A stretch of DNA of 64,000 nt from Bradyrhizobium sp. 170 (lineage in GTDB: Bacteria; Pseudomonadota; Alphaproteobacteria; Rhizobiales; Xanthobacteraceae). Below, piece after piece: positions 27,940-36,619 of this stretch. The position numbers and the translations under genes are program-made. How positions within the stretch are numbered: the first letter of the stretch is position 1; each line of letters begins with the position of its first letter. The stretch spans positions 1,612,001 through 1,676,000 of the forward strand of contig NZ_CP064703.1 of the NCBI RefSeq assembly GCF_023101085.1. The letters are read 5' to 3'. A model generated the notes under the pieces. The model had not been told where the DNA came from and did not search any database. It saw only the letters and a list, made by a program, of their open reading frames with translations.

Positions 27940-28917
27940 CCCTCGCCGGCCGGACCGGTTGGCCGATGTGTTTTGAGTCAGAAGTGGTGCCGATGCTCGA
28001 GGCAGCCCGATATCACCGATGCGCAGTGGCTGCAGCGGCTCCATTCGTTTGGGCTGTCGCGAGCCAGCTTTCGGCCCAAAGGACAGATTGCGGAGCTGCG
28101 AGCCTACGTGCGCCAGCGCGAGCGTCTGATTGGGTACGCGGCCTCCCACATCAAGCATATGCACAAGGCCTTGACGGAGATAATCTTCAACTCCACCAGG
28201 TCTCGCCGACATCACCGGCGCCACCGGCTGCGCCTCATCCGCGCGATCCTGAGGCGCTGGCGTGCTTGCGCCATTACAGTTGCCACGCTAGCGCGGAGAC
28301 GATCGTGAACGCGCTCACCGGAAGCTATCGCGCCGAGCGTCTGTTTGCGCTCGAGCAGGCACTTGCGCTTTAGGACGCCTACCACGAGAAAGCATCTGTC
28401 TGCGACGCCCCGGATCGAAGCCGTGTTGAAGGCGCGTCGGAATCGAACCGATCAGGCGAACGCTCTAGCTTACGAACGTCCGCGTGGCGCTGTTCCGTTG
28501 CTCGGAAAGGACATCACCACGCTCGACGGCCTCGGTCCTTACCTCTCGCTGAAGCTGATCGCTGAATGGGGCGACGACCTCTCCTCGTGGCGAAGTGCAA
28601 AGCATTTTACCTCCTGGCTGGGACTGGCGCCGAACGACAAGGTCTCCGGCGGCAGAATGCTCTCGTCCCGAACGCGCGGATCCGGCGGTAGGGCGGCGGC
28701 AATTCTGCGCCTTGCTGCCGTAACCGTGGGCCGTACAGACACCGCGCTCGGCGGCTTTTACAGGCGACTTTCATCGCGCGTGGGGTGCGCCTCGAGTGCA
28801 GCGCGCGTTCTTCCGCCGCTCGCCGAGCGGCGGCTTCGCCCTGATGACGTGGCACATACCGACTTTCTCGAGGCCGTACTGTCGAGCGGCGCAGAAGTTG
28901 CAAGCGTCCGTCCCTGA
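27940..28917 (+). pseudogene. IS110-family transposase, frameshifted
   Basis: Pieces in three frames follow an IS110 transposase. ITDAQWLQRLHSFGLSRASF and AELRAYVRQRERLIGYAASH with IKHMHKAL come first. LRHYSCHASAETIVNALTGS with YRAERLFALEQALAL continues the order. DDLSSWRSAKHFTSWLGLAP and NDKVSGGRMLSS form the last part (the transposase_20 domain). Frame changes lie near 28200 and 28370. Inactive. It ends 40 bases before the nopX stop codon. Confidence 0.75.
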
Positions 28918-28957
28918 AAAGGTAGATACGAATCGCACCTTACCCGCAACTGGCCTT

Positions 28958-30892
28958 TCAGGCCACCTTCTGAGACGACGGCGGCGTAGCGACCTGACTC
29001 GGAACGCCTGCGGCCTGCATGGGCTCGGTAAGGCGTGCCTTCAGGTCGTCCAAATGGTCCTCGGCATAGGACTGCACTTTCGAGATCGCCGTATCGAGGC
29101 CGAACTGCACGGTCTGTTCGAGCATCTCCTTTGCGAGGCCCTCGCGCAGCGCGAATTTGACCTCGGGCCCAGCAACAAAGCTAATGGCCTGCCCCGCAAG
29201 ATTAAGGCCAACCTCTTTCAGAGCCTGTTTCATATCACCTCCGCTAATGCCCGTATGCAGAAGGCTCAATGCTTGCGACTCGAGCTCGAGCACCATCGAT
29301 ATGCCATCGGCCAACTCGCCCAGTCCCGGAATGACGCCGAGCAGGCCTACTGCCGTGGCCTCCCAGTCGAGCACCTTCGAGCCCACCTTGGCTACGTCAT
29401 CGACCGCATGCATGAGGACCCCGCCATTCTTCTTCGGAGACGCGACATCGGGTTGGTCGGATACCCCCATCAACATGTCTGTGACTGCATTTTGTTCAGC
29501 GGCGGTCTTGGGGACATCGGTCTTGATCTGCTGAACGGTATGGTTCGCAGGTGACATGTTGCTATAGAAGTGCCTGAAGTCGTTGTTGCTGATATTACCG
29601 GAGTCGACCGTATGCCCGCCGCCTAAATCGAAGAACTCCTGATGGGTCTTGTAGCCCGTAATCGAATTGTTTAGCAAACGGAACAAGATCGGGTCCGAGA
29701 GCAGTTGCGATGCCGCTTCTCGTATCTTCGGGTCGAGAGTCTTGTCCTCGACCATACTCGCCAACTTGTGTCGTGTCAGGTCACCGTCCCCGAAGAAGGC
29801 GTTCTGATTCTTGTTGATCGTGTCGAGCGTGTTCAGCTCGCTTTGCGTGGAATTCATCGACGAGGAGGCGACTTGCAAGAAGTCTTCCTTGTGGATTTTA
29901 TCAGTCGCACCACCGCACAACTGCTTCCAGGCGTCCGGGTGCTCGAGGAAGTGTTGAGCCGCCGCGATCAGCTGAGGCGGACACTTACCGATGTCGGCTT
30001 TGCCGTCGACGATCCGCTTGAAATCGTCCAGGCTCAAATTCTTGGGCAGGTAGTCAGAATACTTGTAAAGCTCGCGCAATGCATCATTCAACGTCATGAC
30101 CGATGCTTGTCCATTCGAGGTGCCGTCGGATGGAATATAGTTCTGCTCGTAGCTTTGCGCTTGCTGCTCCTGGAATGTAGCAACCTGCGAATGGCTGGCG
30201 GAAAACTCTGACAGATCCTTGGCCTTGATCTTGCCGCCGCAGCGGCCGTCCCCTTGGGAGCCAATCGCATAGAAGAGCTCTGGATCGCGTCGCAATCCTT
30301 CGATCGCCTCCTTCAGATCCGGGGGCGTCGATGGATCGCTGGCCTTGGCTGCCAGCGAGTCCCAGCTGAGTGGGCATTGGTCCTTGTGCCGGTTCAGCAC
30401 TGCCACGATCTGCAACTCGGCATTGGTGAGCGTGCCGCCGTTCCACGTGATCCTAGAGCTTGGCATTGGAGTGCTCGGTACGTCAGGCGATGGAGCAGCC
30501 GTCGACGATGCGTCTGCACCAGGGGTGTCGACCGAAGAGGAATCGACCGAAGAGGAATCGACCGAGGAGGAATCGACTGAGGAAGAAAAAACCGGATCCT
30601 TCATCACCGCCTCGATCGCCGCCTTCGAGTGCGCTGACAACTGGTCCAGCGAATCCTGCGGGATCTGTCGCTCTGATTGCAGCAGATCCGGTGGCGTGGA
30701 GGGAACGTCGGATTTCTCTTCCCGCGAGCAGATGGACACCATCGCCTCGAACATCGAAGGTTCGCCTTCCCGAATCTGGCCGGGGGTCTGCGCGGATGAT
30801 CCCAAGGCCGACGAAGCCCCCGGAACAAGCCCGAACAGAGCTGGATCTGCACTGGCGGGCAGCGAAACGCTGTTGAGCTGCATTAGGTTCAT
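28958..30892 (-). CDS. nopX: T3SS translocator-like secreted protein NopX (NolX)
   Basis: A large secreted protein related to HrpF and NolX, thought to help build the translocon in the plant membrane. The C-terminal part has two hydrophobic stretches (VGLLGVIPGLGELADGISMV and LNLAGQAISFVAGPEV), as expected for membrane insertion. The middle has repeated units around FFGDGDLTRHKLASMVED and GDGRCGGKIKAKDLSEF, resembling the internal repeats of HrpF. The N-terminal part carries a five-residue tandem repeat, SSSVD, four times. The frame opens at 30928 (656 residues), but the tts box ends only 17 bases before that. ATG 30892 (MNLMQLNSVSL, 644 residues) lies 53 bases after the box and has GGAA just upstream, so it is preferred. 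Confidence 0.85.
   Translation of the reverse strand: MNLMQLNSVSLPASADPALFGLVPGASSALGSSAQTPGQIREGEPSMFEAMVSICSREEKSDVPSTPPDLLQSERQIPQDSLDQLSAHSKAAIEAVMKDPVFSSSVDSSSVDSSSVDSSSVDTPGADASSTAAPSPDVPSTPMPSSRITWNGGTLTNAELQIVAVLNRHKDQCPLSWDSLAAKASDPSTPPDLKEAIEGLRRDPELFYAIGSQGDGRCGGKIKAKDLSEFSASHSQVATFQEQQAQSYEQNYIPSDGTSNGQASVMTLNDALRELYKYSDYLPKNLSLDDFKRIVDGKADIGKCPPQLIAAAQHFLEHPDAWKQLCGGATDKIHKEDFLQVASSSMNSTQSELNTLDTINKNQNAFFGDGDLTRHKLASMVEDKTLDPKIREAASQLLSDPILFRLLNNSITGYKTHQEFFDLGGGHTVDSGNISNNDFRHFYSNMSPANHTVQQIKTDVPKTAAEQNAVTDMLMGVSDQPDVASPKKNGGVLMHAVDDVAKVGSKVLDWEATAVGLLGVIPGLGELADGISMVLELESQALSLLHTGISGGDMKQALKEVGLNLAGQAISFVAGPEVKFALREGLAKEMLEQTVQFGLDTAISKVQSYAEDHLDDLKARLTEPMQAAGVPSQVATPPSSQKVA
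30518..30589. repeat. 15-base tandem repeat in nopX (SSSVD x4)
   Basis: The unit GAGGAATCGACCGAA is repeated about four times with few changes, encoding SSSVD repeats in the Ser-rich N-terminal part of NopX. Unit length is a multiple of three, so copy-number change keeps the frame. Confidence 0.8.
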
Positions 30893-30944
30893 TTCCATTC
30901 CATTGCGGTAAATACTTGGCATCGACATCGTAAGATCGAGGCTT

Positions 30945-30980
30945 TCACGTTAAGGGGGCGAGCTTTCGAGAAGCTGACGA
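30945..30980 (-). promoter_or_regulatory. tts box before nopX
   Basis: Minus strand TCGTCAGCTTCTCGAAAGCT followed by CGCCCCCTTAACGTGA: a near-perfect tts consensus. It aligns over 36 bases with the box at 31415 with about 28 identities. Confidence 0.9.
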
Positions 30981-31414
30981 CTTTTAGACGGAGCAGGACG
31001 AGCCAATGTCGGTCGTCTTAACATCCCGGAGAGGCGTCATCGTGCTCATGAAACTCATCTCCGGCTCAGAGCATGTGCAGGCACGACGCTGCTCTGACGC
31101 TTTCGCAAAGCAGGTGCCTGCGGTCGTCAGTCCCGAGTGACGATCGCTGTGGGGCCACGAAACAACATCACCACCGATTCCCGCGGTAGCATTTCCAACT
31201 GCGCGCGGTTTTGCCTCTGACTTGCCATCACACCATTGCTGATCGAGCAATGTGATGAGGTGCGTTGGGCCGGCGCCGCGATCTGGCGCTCGTCGGCATT
31301 ATGTAGAGATTGAAAGTGGGGCCGAGAAATTCGCGCGGTGGCAGTCGCGGCATGTACCTGCGAATGCGCGCTCTCAGCTGGGTTCACTTGACGATAGTGA
31401 GGTTGTTCTCATTC
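30981..31414. other. Divergent promoter region between nopX and nopA-like genes
   Basis: Short frames only. The two tts boxes face away from each other at its ends. Nothing else was recognised inside. Confidence 0.45.
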
Positions 31415-31450
31415 TCGTCAGCTTCTCGACAGCTAGTCCCAGTAGCGTGA
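31415..31450 (+). promoter_or_regulatory. tts box before the nopA-rhcV gene run
   Basis: TCGTCAGCTTCTCGACAGCT followed by AGTCCCAGTAGCGTGA, very close to the nopX box. It lies 63 bases before ATG 31513 and probably drives the whole run to 36443. Confidence 0.88.
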
Positions 31451-31512
31451 GCAATGTGAATCGCTCGGTGGTGATACCACCGTTTTGGCGGAACTGAAGT
31501 GAGAGGCACCAG

Positions 31513-31698
31513 ATGGCCGGGGCAATCGAAGGCGTGATCCATACCAATTCTGACACTGGCAGCTCGCAGTCGGTAGCTGATCGTCAGAAGTTCGAATCGG
31601 CGTTCGGTTCGGTTCTTGCCAACGTCGCGATGCAGGCGATGGAGCGAAACATGTCAAATCTTCGCGAAGCTATAGCTGAAACAGAAGAGGATACCTGA
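31513..31698 (+). CDS. nopA: Small secreted T3SS protein, probable NopA pilin
   Basis: A 61-residue protein, hydrophilic at the start (MAGAIEGVIHTNSDTGSSQS) and then helical (VADRQKFESAFGSVLANVAM). Size, first-gene position behind a tts box and helical make-up suit NopA, the rhizobial T3SS pilus subunit, but needle and pilin proteins are too short and variable for certainty by eye. The next small gene is the alternative candidate. No signal peptide, as expected for type III export. Confidence 0.5.
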   Translation: MAGAIEGVIHTNSDTGSSQSVADRQKFESAFGSVLANVAMQAMERNMSNLREAIAETEEDT

Positions 31699-31765
31699 CG
31701 CCGGTTCTTCGACGTCAGTGGAGTGTTGCCATTGATGGCAGCAAAAAAACGGAAGGTGAAGCGAT

Positions 31766-32050
31766 ATGACCAAAACAAGCTCTACTAGCCCTTCTACTGG
31801 TGGTGTCCACGACTCCCATGATAGCAAGACTGATGGCAAGACTGCTAGCAAGACTGATACCAAGTCCGCGGGTCCCGGCGTCGGTAACTCGGCGACCGAT
31901 AACGTTGGTGGGACGGGTACTTTCGAGAAACTGATCGACGAATTGAAGGCGGTTAACCAGCAGGCCATGGTGCAGGACATAAAGTTGCGTGCACTGACGA
32001 CCGAGCTCTCGAGTGAGAGGAAGGCGGCCAGCGAGCGCGTCAACGGATAA
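31766..32050 (+). CDS. Small T3SS-linked protein with Ser/Thr/Lys-rich N-terminus
   Basis: A 94-residue protein with a low-complexity start (MTKTSSTSPSTGGVHDSHDS, then KTDGKTASKTDTKSAG) and a helical C-terminal half (FEKLIDELKAVNQQAMVQDI). GGAAGGTGAAG precedes ATG 31766. The layout (disordered N-terminus, short helix) is that of an exported early substrate such as a pilin or inner-rod component. Not assigned to a named family. Confidence 0.6.
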   Translation: MTKTSSTSPSTGGVHDSHDSKTDGKTASKTDTKSAGPGVGNSATDNVGGTGTFEKLIDELKAVNQQAMVQDIKLRALTTELSSERKAASERVNG

Positions 32051-32176
32051 CGGTGAAAGGCGGGGCGAATCTCGCCCCGCCGTTCCCGTCGTCGGGGTGA
32101 TGTGAGTGGTGCGGCCTAGGAATGAGTCGTGCGACCAATCGCCCTGCCGTGCTCCTCATAGTTCGGAGAATTGTCC

Positions 32177-33067
32177 GTGAATGAGGCCGCCTCCTTACAT
32201 TTCGAGGTACTGTCGGGACCTTATGCTGGGCTAAGCGGGAAGGCGGCTGTCGGAACGAGTCTTATCGGTAGCGGCCTCGACGCGGATATGGTTTTCGTCG
32301 AACAAGGGCTTGAGCCGCATCACCTACGTATCACCCTCGTTGGCAATTCAATCGAGCTTGAGGCTCTTGCGACCGTAAGCACCCCAGAGGGCGAAGGGGA
32401 TATCGCCGCAGGTGAGCGTGTTGTTCTTTTTCTTCCCGCCGTCATTCGTGCGGGCGCCATGTCTATTCGCTGGTCGATGCAGAATGCGATTGAGGCTCGG
32501 TCGATCAGCCTCTCGCGCGTTTGGATCTCAGCTCTCGCCCTCGTGCTCCTCAGCTTTCTTGGCGTAGGCAGTCTCTCGACGATTTTCTTCAAAGCCAGCG
32601 GAAGTGCACCGACCGGCATTGCTCCGCCTGCCGCAGAGCTTGTACCCAAGCTGGGTATGAACCGGCCTGACGATCGGCGAGCTCAGGCTGCGGCCGAAGT
32701 GCTGAAACAGGAAATTGATAAGGCGGGCCTGCTCGATATCAGGGTTGGTTCGGGGCCGGGTTTTGTTAGCGCTGAGGGAAAAGTCACGCCTGCAACCGCT
32801 GCGAAATGGCAGGAGCTCCAGCAATGGTTCGATGGTCGTACATACGGCGCGGTGACACTTGTGAACGGAGTGATCGTCAAGGAGGAAAAGCAGCCATCCT
32901 CAATCGCGATCGAAGCTGTTTCGCGCGGACCCCAGCCCTATCTGCTTGTCGGTGGGCAGAAGTATTTCGTCGGCGCTCTCTTGACCGACGGATGGGCGGT
33001 CACTCGAATCGAGGATGGGCGTGTGTTGCTAAGCCGCAATGGCCGCGTTGTTGCCGTTCCGTATTAG
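32177..33067 (+). CDS. T3SS inner-membrane ring protein, SctD-like
   Basis: A 296-residue protein with SctD architecture. An FHA-like cytoplasmic domain (about 1-110, LHFEVLSGPYAGLSGKAAVG and GLEPHHLRITLVGNSIELEA) is followed by one membrane helix (about 117-140, VWISALALVLLSFLGVG). The rest is a periplasmic part with BON-like elements (LDIRVGSGPGFVSAEGKVTP and the closing YFVGALLTDGWAVTRIEDGR). The frame opens at a TTG (32171), but GGAGA at 32165-32169 fits the GTG at 32177 better. It sits between small secreted genes and rhcV. In the T3SS this protein surrounds the export gate. Confidence 0.75.
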   Translation: MNEAASLHFEVLSGPYAGLSGKAAVGTSLIGSGLDADMVFVEQGLEPHHLRITLVGNSIELEALATVSTPEGEGDIAAGERVVLFLPAVIRAGAMSIRWSMQNAIEARSISLSRVWISALALVLLSFLGVGSLSTIFFKASGSAPTGIAPPAAELVPKLGMNRPDDRRAQAAAEVLKQEIDKAGLLDIRVGSGPGFVSAEGKVTPATAAKWQELQQWFDGRTYGAVTLVNGVIVKEEKQPSSIAIEAVSRGPQPYLLVGGQKYFVGALLTDGWAVTRIEDGRVLLSRNGRVVAVPY

Positions 33068-33103
33068 GCTTTCCGGGCCCGAAGGAAGGATAAGGAGATC
33101 GTC

Positions 33104-33640
33104 ATGTCAAAGGTGTCCCGCTACGATGTCGGGCCTGGCGCTGCTTTGCAGAGACTCAGCGAGCACCATCATCAACCAGCGATAGGGCCGACCATCCAAC
33201 CCAATAAAGGTGAGGCGGACGGTGCTCGTGCAAACGGCGAGAAGGAGCTGGCGTCGATCTGGGGCGAGCTGAACACGCGTTATATGCCGCTGGATGTAGC
33301 GATCGAAGCCGCATCGGGGGCCAAAGATATTGATGCAGTCGGGCGTGTCAGTCTCAACGAGATGCGCACTCGCATTTATGAGCTCGAGCAACGCGCTGGG
33401 GTGGCATCGCTCTACGGGCGCGATATCGCGCACGATCTACTCTCCTTCGTCATGCCAAGCCTTCGTCATCCAGACATGCTGCGGGCAGAGCGGTATAGCA
33501 TTGTTCTGGAAGGTCTCGTCCATAAGCTGGCGGCAGCGCCTGCGGATCCAATAGCTGGGGACGGTATCGTGGTCCTACGGCAGGGACTGCACTGGCTAGC
33601 GCTGCTCCGCCAGAATCGGAATAGCTTGATCGAAGCCTAA
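33104..33640 (+). CDS. T3SS-linked protein of unknown function
   Basis: A 178-residue soluble protein: a polar N-terminus to about residue 45, then alpha-helical with DAVGRVSLNEMRTRIYELEQ and HDLLSFVMPSLRHPDMLRAE. AAGGATAAGGAGA precedes ATG 33104. It stands between the SctD-like gene and a TPR chaperone-like gene, two bases before the latter, so a role as secretion-associated cytoplasmic protein is likely. I do not recognise the family. Confidence 0.6.
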   Translation: MSKVSRYDVGPGAALQRLSEHHHQPAIGPTIQPNKGEADGARANGEKELASIWGELNTRYMPLDVAIEAASGAKDIDAVGRVSLNEMRTRIYELEQRAGVASLYGRDIAHDLLSFVMPSLRHPDMLRAERYSIVLEGLVHKLAAAPADPIAGDGIVVLRQGLHWLALLRQNRNSLIEA

Positions 33641-33642
33641 CA

Positions 33643-34086
33643 ATGTTCAACTCCGATAGAGCGCAACGGACGACCAACGTTTCCGAATCCGATAACGTCT
33701 CACTGCGTTCAGGGCAGGAGCGCGATTTGCTCTGTACACTTTCCTATCTTCACCTTGCATGTGGGCAGAGCGCAGAATGCGTTGCTCTCTTGCGACTCAT
33801 CGTCGGCAAGGACTCGCGAGATGTCGATCTATTACGGATTCTCGCCTATGCCCTCATCTTGGAAGGTCTCGGAGGTGAGGCGTTGCAGGTCATAGATAGA
33901 CTGAGCACACTTGATGACGAACCCTCGGCGCGTATCTCTTTGATGCTGTTGCGTAGCCACGCCCTGCGGCGGGCCGGCCTCATAGACGAGGCGCTCGCCG
34001 CATTCCAACGCTATGTCTCGTTGCGTGACGGCACTGGCCTGATCAATCAACGATCGGAAGGTCCCCATGACCAGCGTCCTGCGTAA
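33643..34086 (+). CDS. TPR protein, probable T3SS chaperone (YscG/CesD-like)
   Basis: A 147-residue helical protein with about three tetratricopeptide-type helix pairs: LLCTLSYLHLACGQSAECVA, LLRILAYALILEGLGGEALQ and LLRSHALRRAGLIDEALAAF. Small TPR proteins next to sctV often act as chaperones for needle or translocator subunits. It overlaps the start of rhcV by 20 bases, showing coupled translation. Confidence 0.65.
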   Translation: MFNSDRAQRTTNVSESDNVSLRSGQERDLLCTLSYLHLACGQSAECVALLRLIVGKDSRDVDLLRILAYALILEGLGGEALQVIDRLSTLDDEPSARISLMLLRSHALRRAGLIDEALAAFQRYVSLRDGTGLINQRSEGPHDQRPA

Positions 34087-36190
34087 GATCATTGCGCGCG
34101 CGTCGGCCAGCTCCGATTTGATGGTCGCGTTGATGCTGCTTCTGACGGTCGGCATGATGATCATGCCGATCCCGATAGTGGCGATCGATACGCTCGTCGG
34201 CTTCAATCTGGGCTTCGCCATATTGCTGCTGATGGTCGCTCTCTATATTAGCACTCCACTTGATTTCTCGTCCTTGCCAGGCGTCATTCTGATTTCCACG
34301 GTATTCCGTCTGGCGCTCACCGTATCAACGACGCGGCTGATCTTGGCTGAGGGGGATGCGGGCAGCATCATTCGCACGTTCGGTGATTTCGTCATATCGG
34401 GGAATATCGTCGTCGGCATTGTCATATTTTTAGTCGTGACCATGGTGCAGTTCATCGTCGTTGCCAAGGGGGCTGAACGCGTGGCGGAGGTGGCGGCGCG
34501 GTTCACGCTCGATGCTCTGCCAGGCAAGCAGATGGGAATCGATGCGGAATTGCGCAATGGCCATATCGATCAGAACGAAGCCCGCAGCCGGCGCGCTACA
34601 TTGGAGAAAGAAAGCCAGCTTTACGGGGCTATGGATGGCGCCATGAAATTCGTGAAGGGCGACGCCATCGCAGGATTGGTGGTTATCTGCGTCAACATGC
34701 TGGGCGGGATCACCATCGGCCTGCTCTCCAAGGGCATGTCTTTCCAGGCGGCGCTGCATCAATATACCCTGCTGACCATAGGTGATGCGTTAATCTCACA
34801 AATTCCCTCGCTGCTGCTCTCGATTACAGCTGCGACAATCATCACTCGTGTAAATGGGGTCGTAAGGCTCAATCTTGGGACCGACATCGTTAACCAGCTC
34901 ACAGCAAACTCGCACGCATTGCGGCTGTCTGCCTGCGTCCTCATTGTAATGGGGGCTATTCCGGGTTTTCCGCTCCCTGTCTTTCTCGTCTTGGCTGCAG
35001 TCTTTGCGGCAGCGAGCTTTGCCGACGGTGGGACCCAAAGCGGCAAGAAAAGCGCTGATGTCTCTCGCCCGGCTCCCACACAGTCTAACAAGGAAATCGT
35101 GCCTGCGGAGGCGCTTCCCATCGCGTTGTTCCTTGCGTCAAGTCTGACACGGGCGATCGACAAAGAAGAATTGCAACAGCACATTGCACGCGTTTCGGGA
35201 CTGATCTCGTCTGATCTCGGCATCACAATTCCGCGCATCCCCATCGAGGTCGACGAGCGCTTGCCAGACTTGCAGTACAGGGTGGATGTCGAGGGCGTGC
35301 CCGTCGAGCAGGAGTTAATTGATCCAACCCAGCTCGCACTCCACGACGATCCGGCCAACATTGAATTGAGTGGCATCCCGTTTCGGCATGACCGGGAGAC
35401 GGATCAAATCTGGATTGAACAGAGCAATGCACCGGCTCTCAAAGCAGCCGGCATCGGGCACCACCGTCCCATTGAAATCCTGGCCTTGCGCGTCCATTCG
35501 GCGTTGACCCGCTATGCACAGTGCTTGGTGGGTATCCAGGAGACGCGCCAGTTGCTGGCCCGCATGGAGACGGAATATTCCGATCTGGTCAAGGAGGTGT
35601 TGCGTACGACGCCGATCCCTAAAGTAGCCGACGTCTTGCGGCGCCTCCTGGAGGAGGGTATTCCGATCCGGAACACACGACTGGTCTTGGAAGCATTGGC
35701 CGAATGGAGCGGACGTGAACAAAACGTCGTCTTGCTCACGGAACATGTTCGCTCCGGTCTGAGACGGCAAATCTGCCACCGGTATGCCAACGCACACCGC
35801 GTCGTGCCCGTCTTTATCATCGAACGTCAAACCGAGGATATCGTGCGCAGCGCGGTTCGAGAGACTGCCAAAGGACCCTACCTGGTTTTGAGCGACGAGC
35901 AAAGCGAGGCGCTGCTCTCAAAAATGCGTCAGATACATTCGAACGTAGTTCGGGGGCAGATCAAGCCCGTTATCCTTGCTTCGATGGATATACGACGCTT
36001 TGTCCGCGGCTTTCTCACCCGTAATGGGATCGATCTTGCTGTTCTATCCTATCAGGACCTTGCCTCGGACTTCACAATCCAGCCTGTTGGATCCATTACA
36101 CTCGCAGCTGCAAAGGACGACAACGCCCCGTCCGAGGAACTCCGCAACACGCGCCTTGCAGCCGATTCACAGTCGCAACAGTCAATCTAA
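34067..36190 (+). CDS. rhcV: T3SS export gate protein RhcV (SctV/FlhA family)
   Basis: A 707-residue SctV/FlhA protein. The first about 320 residues hold the membrane segments and the signature PGKQMGIDAELRNGHIDQNE (about 150-169), with the export-linked loop RRATLEKESQLYGAMDGAMK. The remainder is the cytoplasmic domain that forms the nonameric ring (IPRIPIEVDERLPDLQYRVD; EVLRTTPIPKVADVLRRLLE). No lesion is seen. It is the main export gate for NopA, NopX and effectors. Confidence 0.95.
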   Translation: MTSVLRKIIARASASSDLMVALMLLLTVGMMIMPIPIVAIDTLVGFNLGFAILLLMVALYISTPLDFSSLPGVILISTVFRLALTVSTTRLILAEGDAGSIIRTFGDFVISGNIVVGIVIFLVVTMVQFIVVAKGAERVAEVAARFTLDALPGKQMGIDAELRNGHIDQNEARSRRATLEKESQLYGAMDGAMKFVKGDAIAGLVVICVNMLGGITIGLLSKGMSFQAALHQYTLLTIGDALISQIPSLLLSITAATIITRVNGVVRLNLGTDIVNQLTANSHALRLSACVLIVMGAIPGFPLPVFLVLAAVFAAASFADGGTQSGKKSADVSRPAPTQSNKEIVPAEALPIALFLASSLTRAIDKEELQQHIARVSGLISSDLGITIPRIPIEVDERLPDLQYRVDVEGVPVEQELIDPTQLALHDDPANIELSGIPFRHDRETDQIWIEQSNAPALKAAGIGHHRPIEILALRVHSALTRYAQCLVGIQETRQLLARMETEYSDLVKEVLRTTPIPKVADVLRRLLEEGIPIRNTRLVLEALAEWSGREQNVVLLTEHVRSGLRRQICHRYANAHRVVPVFIIERQTEDIVRSAVRETAKGPYLVLSDEQSEALLSKMRQIHSNVVRGQIKPVILASMDIRRFVRGFLTRNGIDLAVLSYQDLASDFTIQPVGSITLAAAKDDNAPSEELRNTRLAADSQSQQSI

Positions 36191-36200
36191 GAAGGACCGC

Positions 36201-36443
36201 ATGAATTCACGTCGGAAGGCAGCGCGGTGGCGCTTGGGTTCATTTTGTCTGCTTTCGTGCTCGGCTCTCTTCGCCACTCTGGGGCTCTGCAGTTGCGCTA
36301 GCTGGGATAAACCAGCTCTTCAAATGCAGGAGACGCCGGCGCCAAAGTTGCTCGGTGCCAAAGATATCGATCCAGCTATGCGCGAACGCATTGAGTGCGC
36401 GATTGGCCGGACTCCTGACCAGGAGCTTTGCACGACGCGCTGA
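36201..36443 (+). CDS. Small lipoprotein at the end of the rhcV run
   Basis: An 80-residue protein with a basic start (MNSRRKAARWR), a hydrophobic stretch and a lipobox L-C-S-C (Cys32), then a short polar mature part (PAPKLLGAKDIDPAMRERIE) with two further cysteines. It follows the rhcV stop by ten bases. HrpT/pilotin-type small lipoproteins are common in T3SS operons; a secretin-assisting role is an inference only. Confidence 0.65.
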   Translation: MNSRRKAARWRLGSFCLLSCSALFATLGLCSCASWDKPALQMQETPAPKLLGAKDIDPAMRERIECAIGRTPDQELCTTR

Positions 36444-36619
36444 AGCAGAAAAGAAGATGAATGCAGCGGATCGGTCTTGCGTGTCGATGCGAAAGCGCTC
36501 GCATTGAGGTGCTCGTCAACGTCTGCCTGAACCTGTGACCTATATGCGAAGACAAATGCGTTAACCTCAACAACGTGGGACGCTTGGTGAGCCACAACCG
36601 CAATACAAGCAATCGCGAC

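Noticed and set aside
32171..32176. TTG start for the SctD-like gene
   Set aside because: The ribosome site at 32165-32169 leaves no spacing for TTG 32171; GTG 32177 fits.
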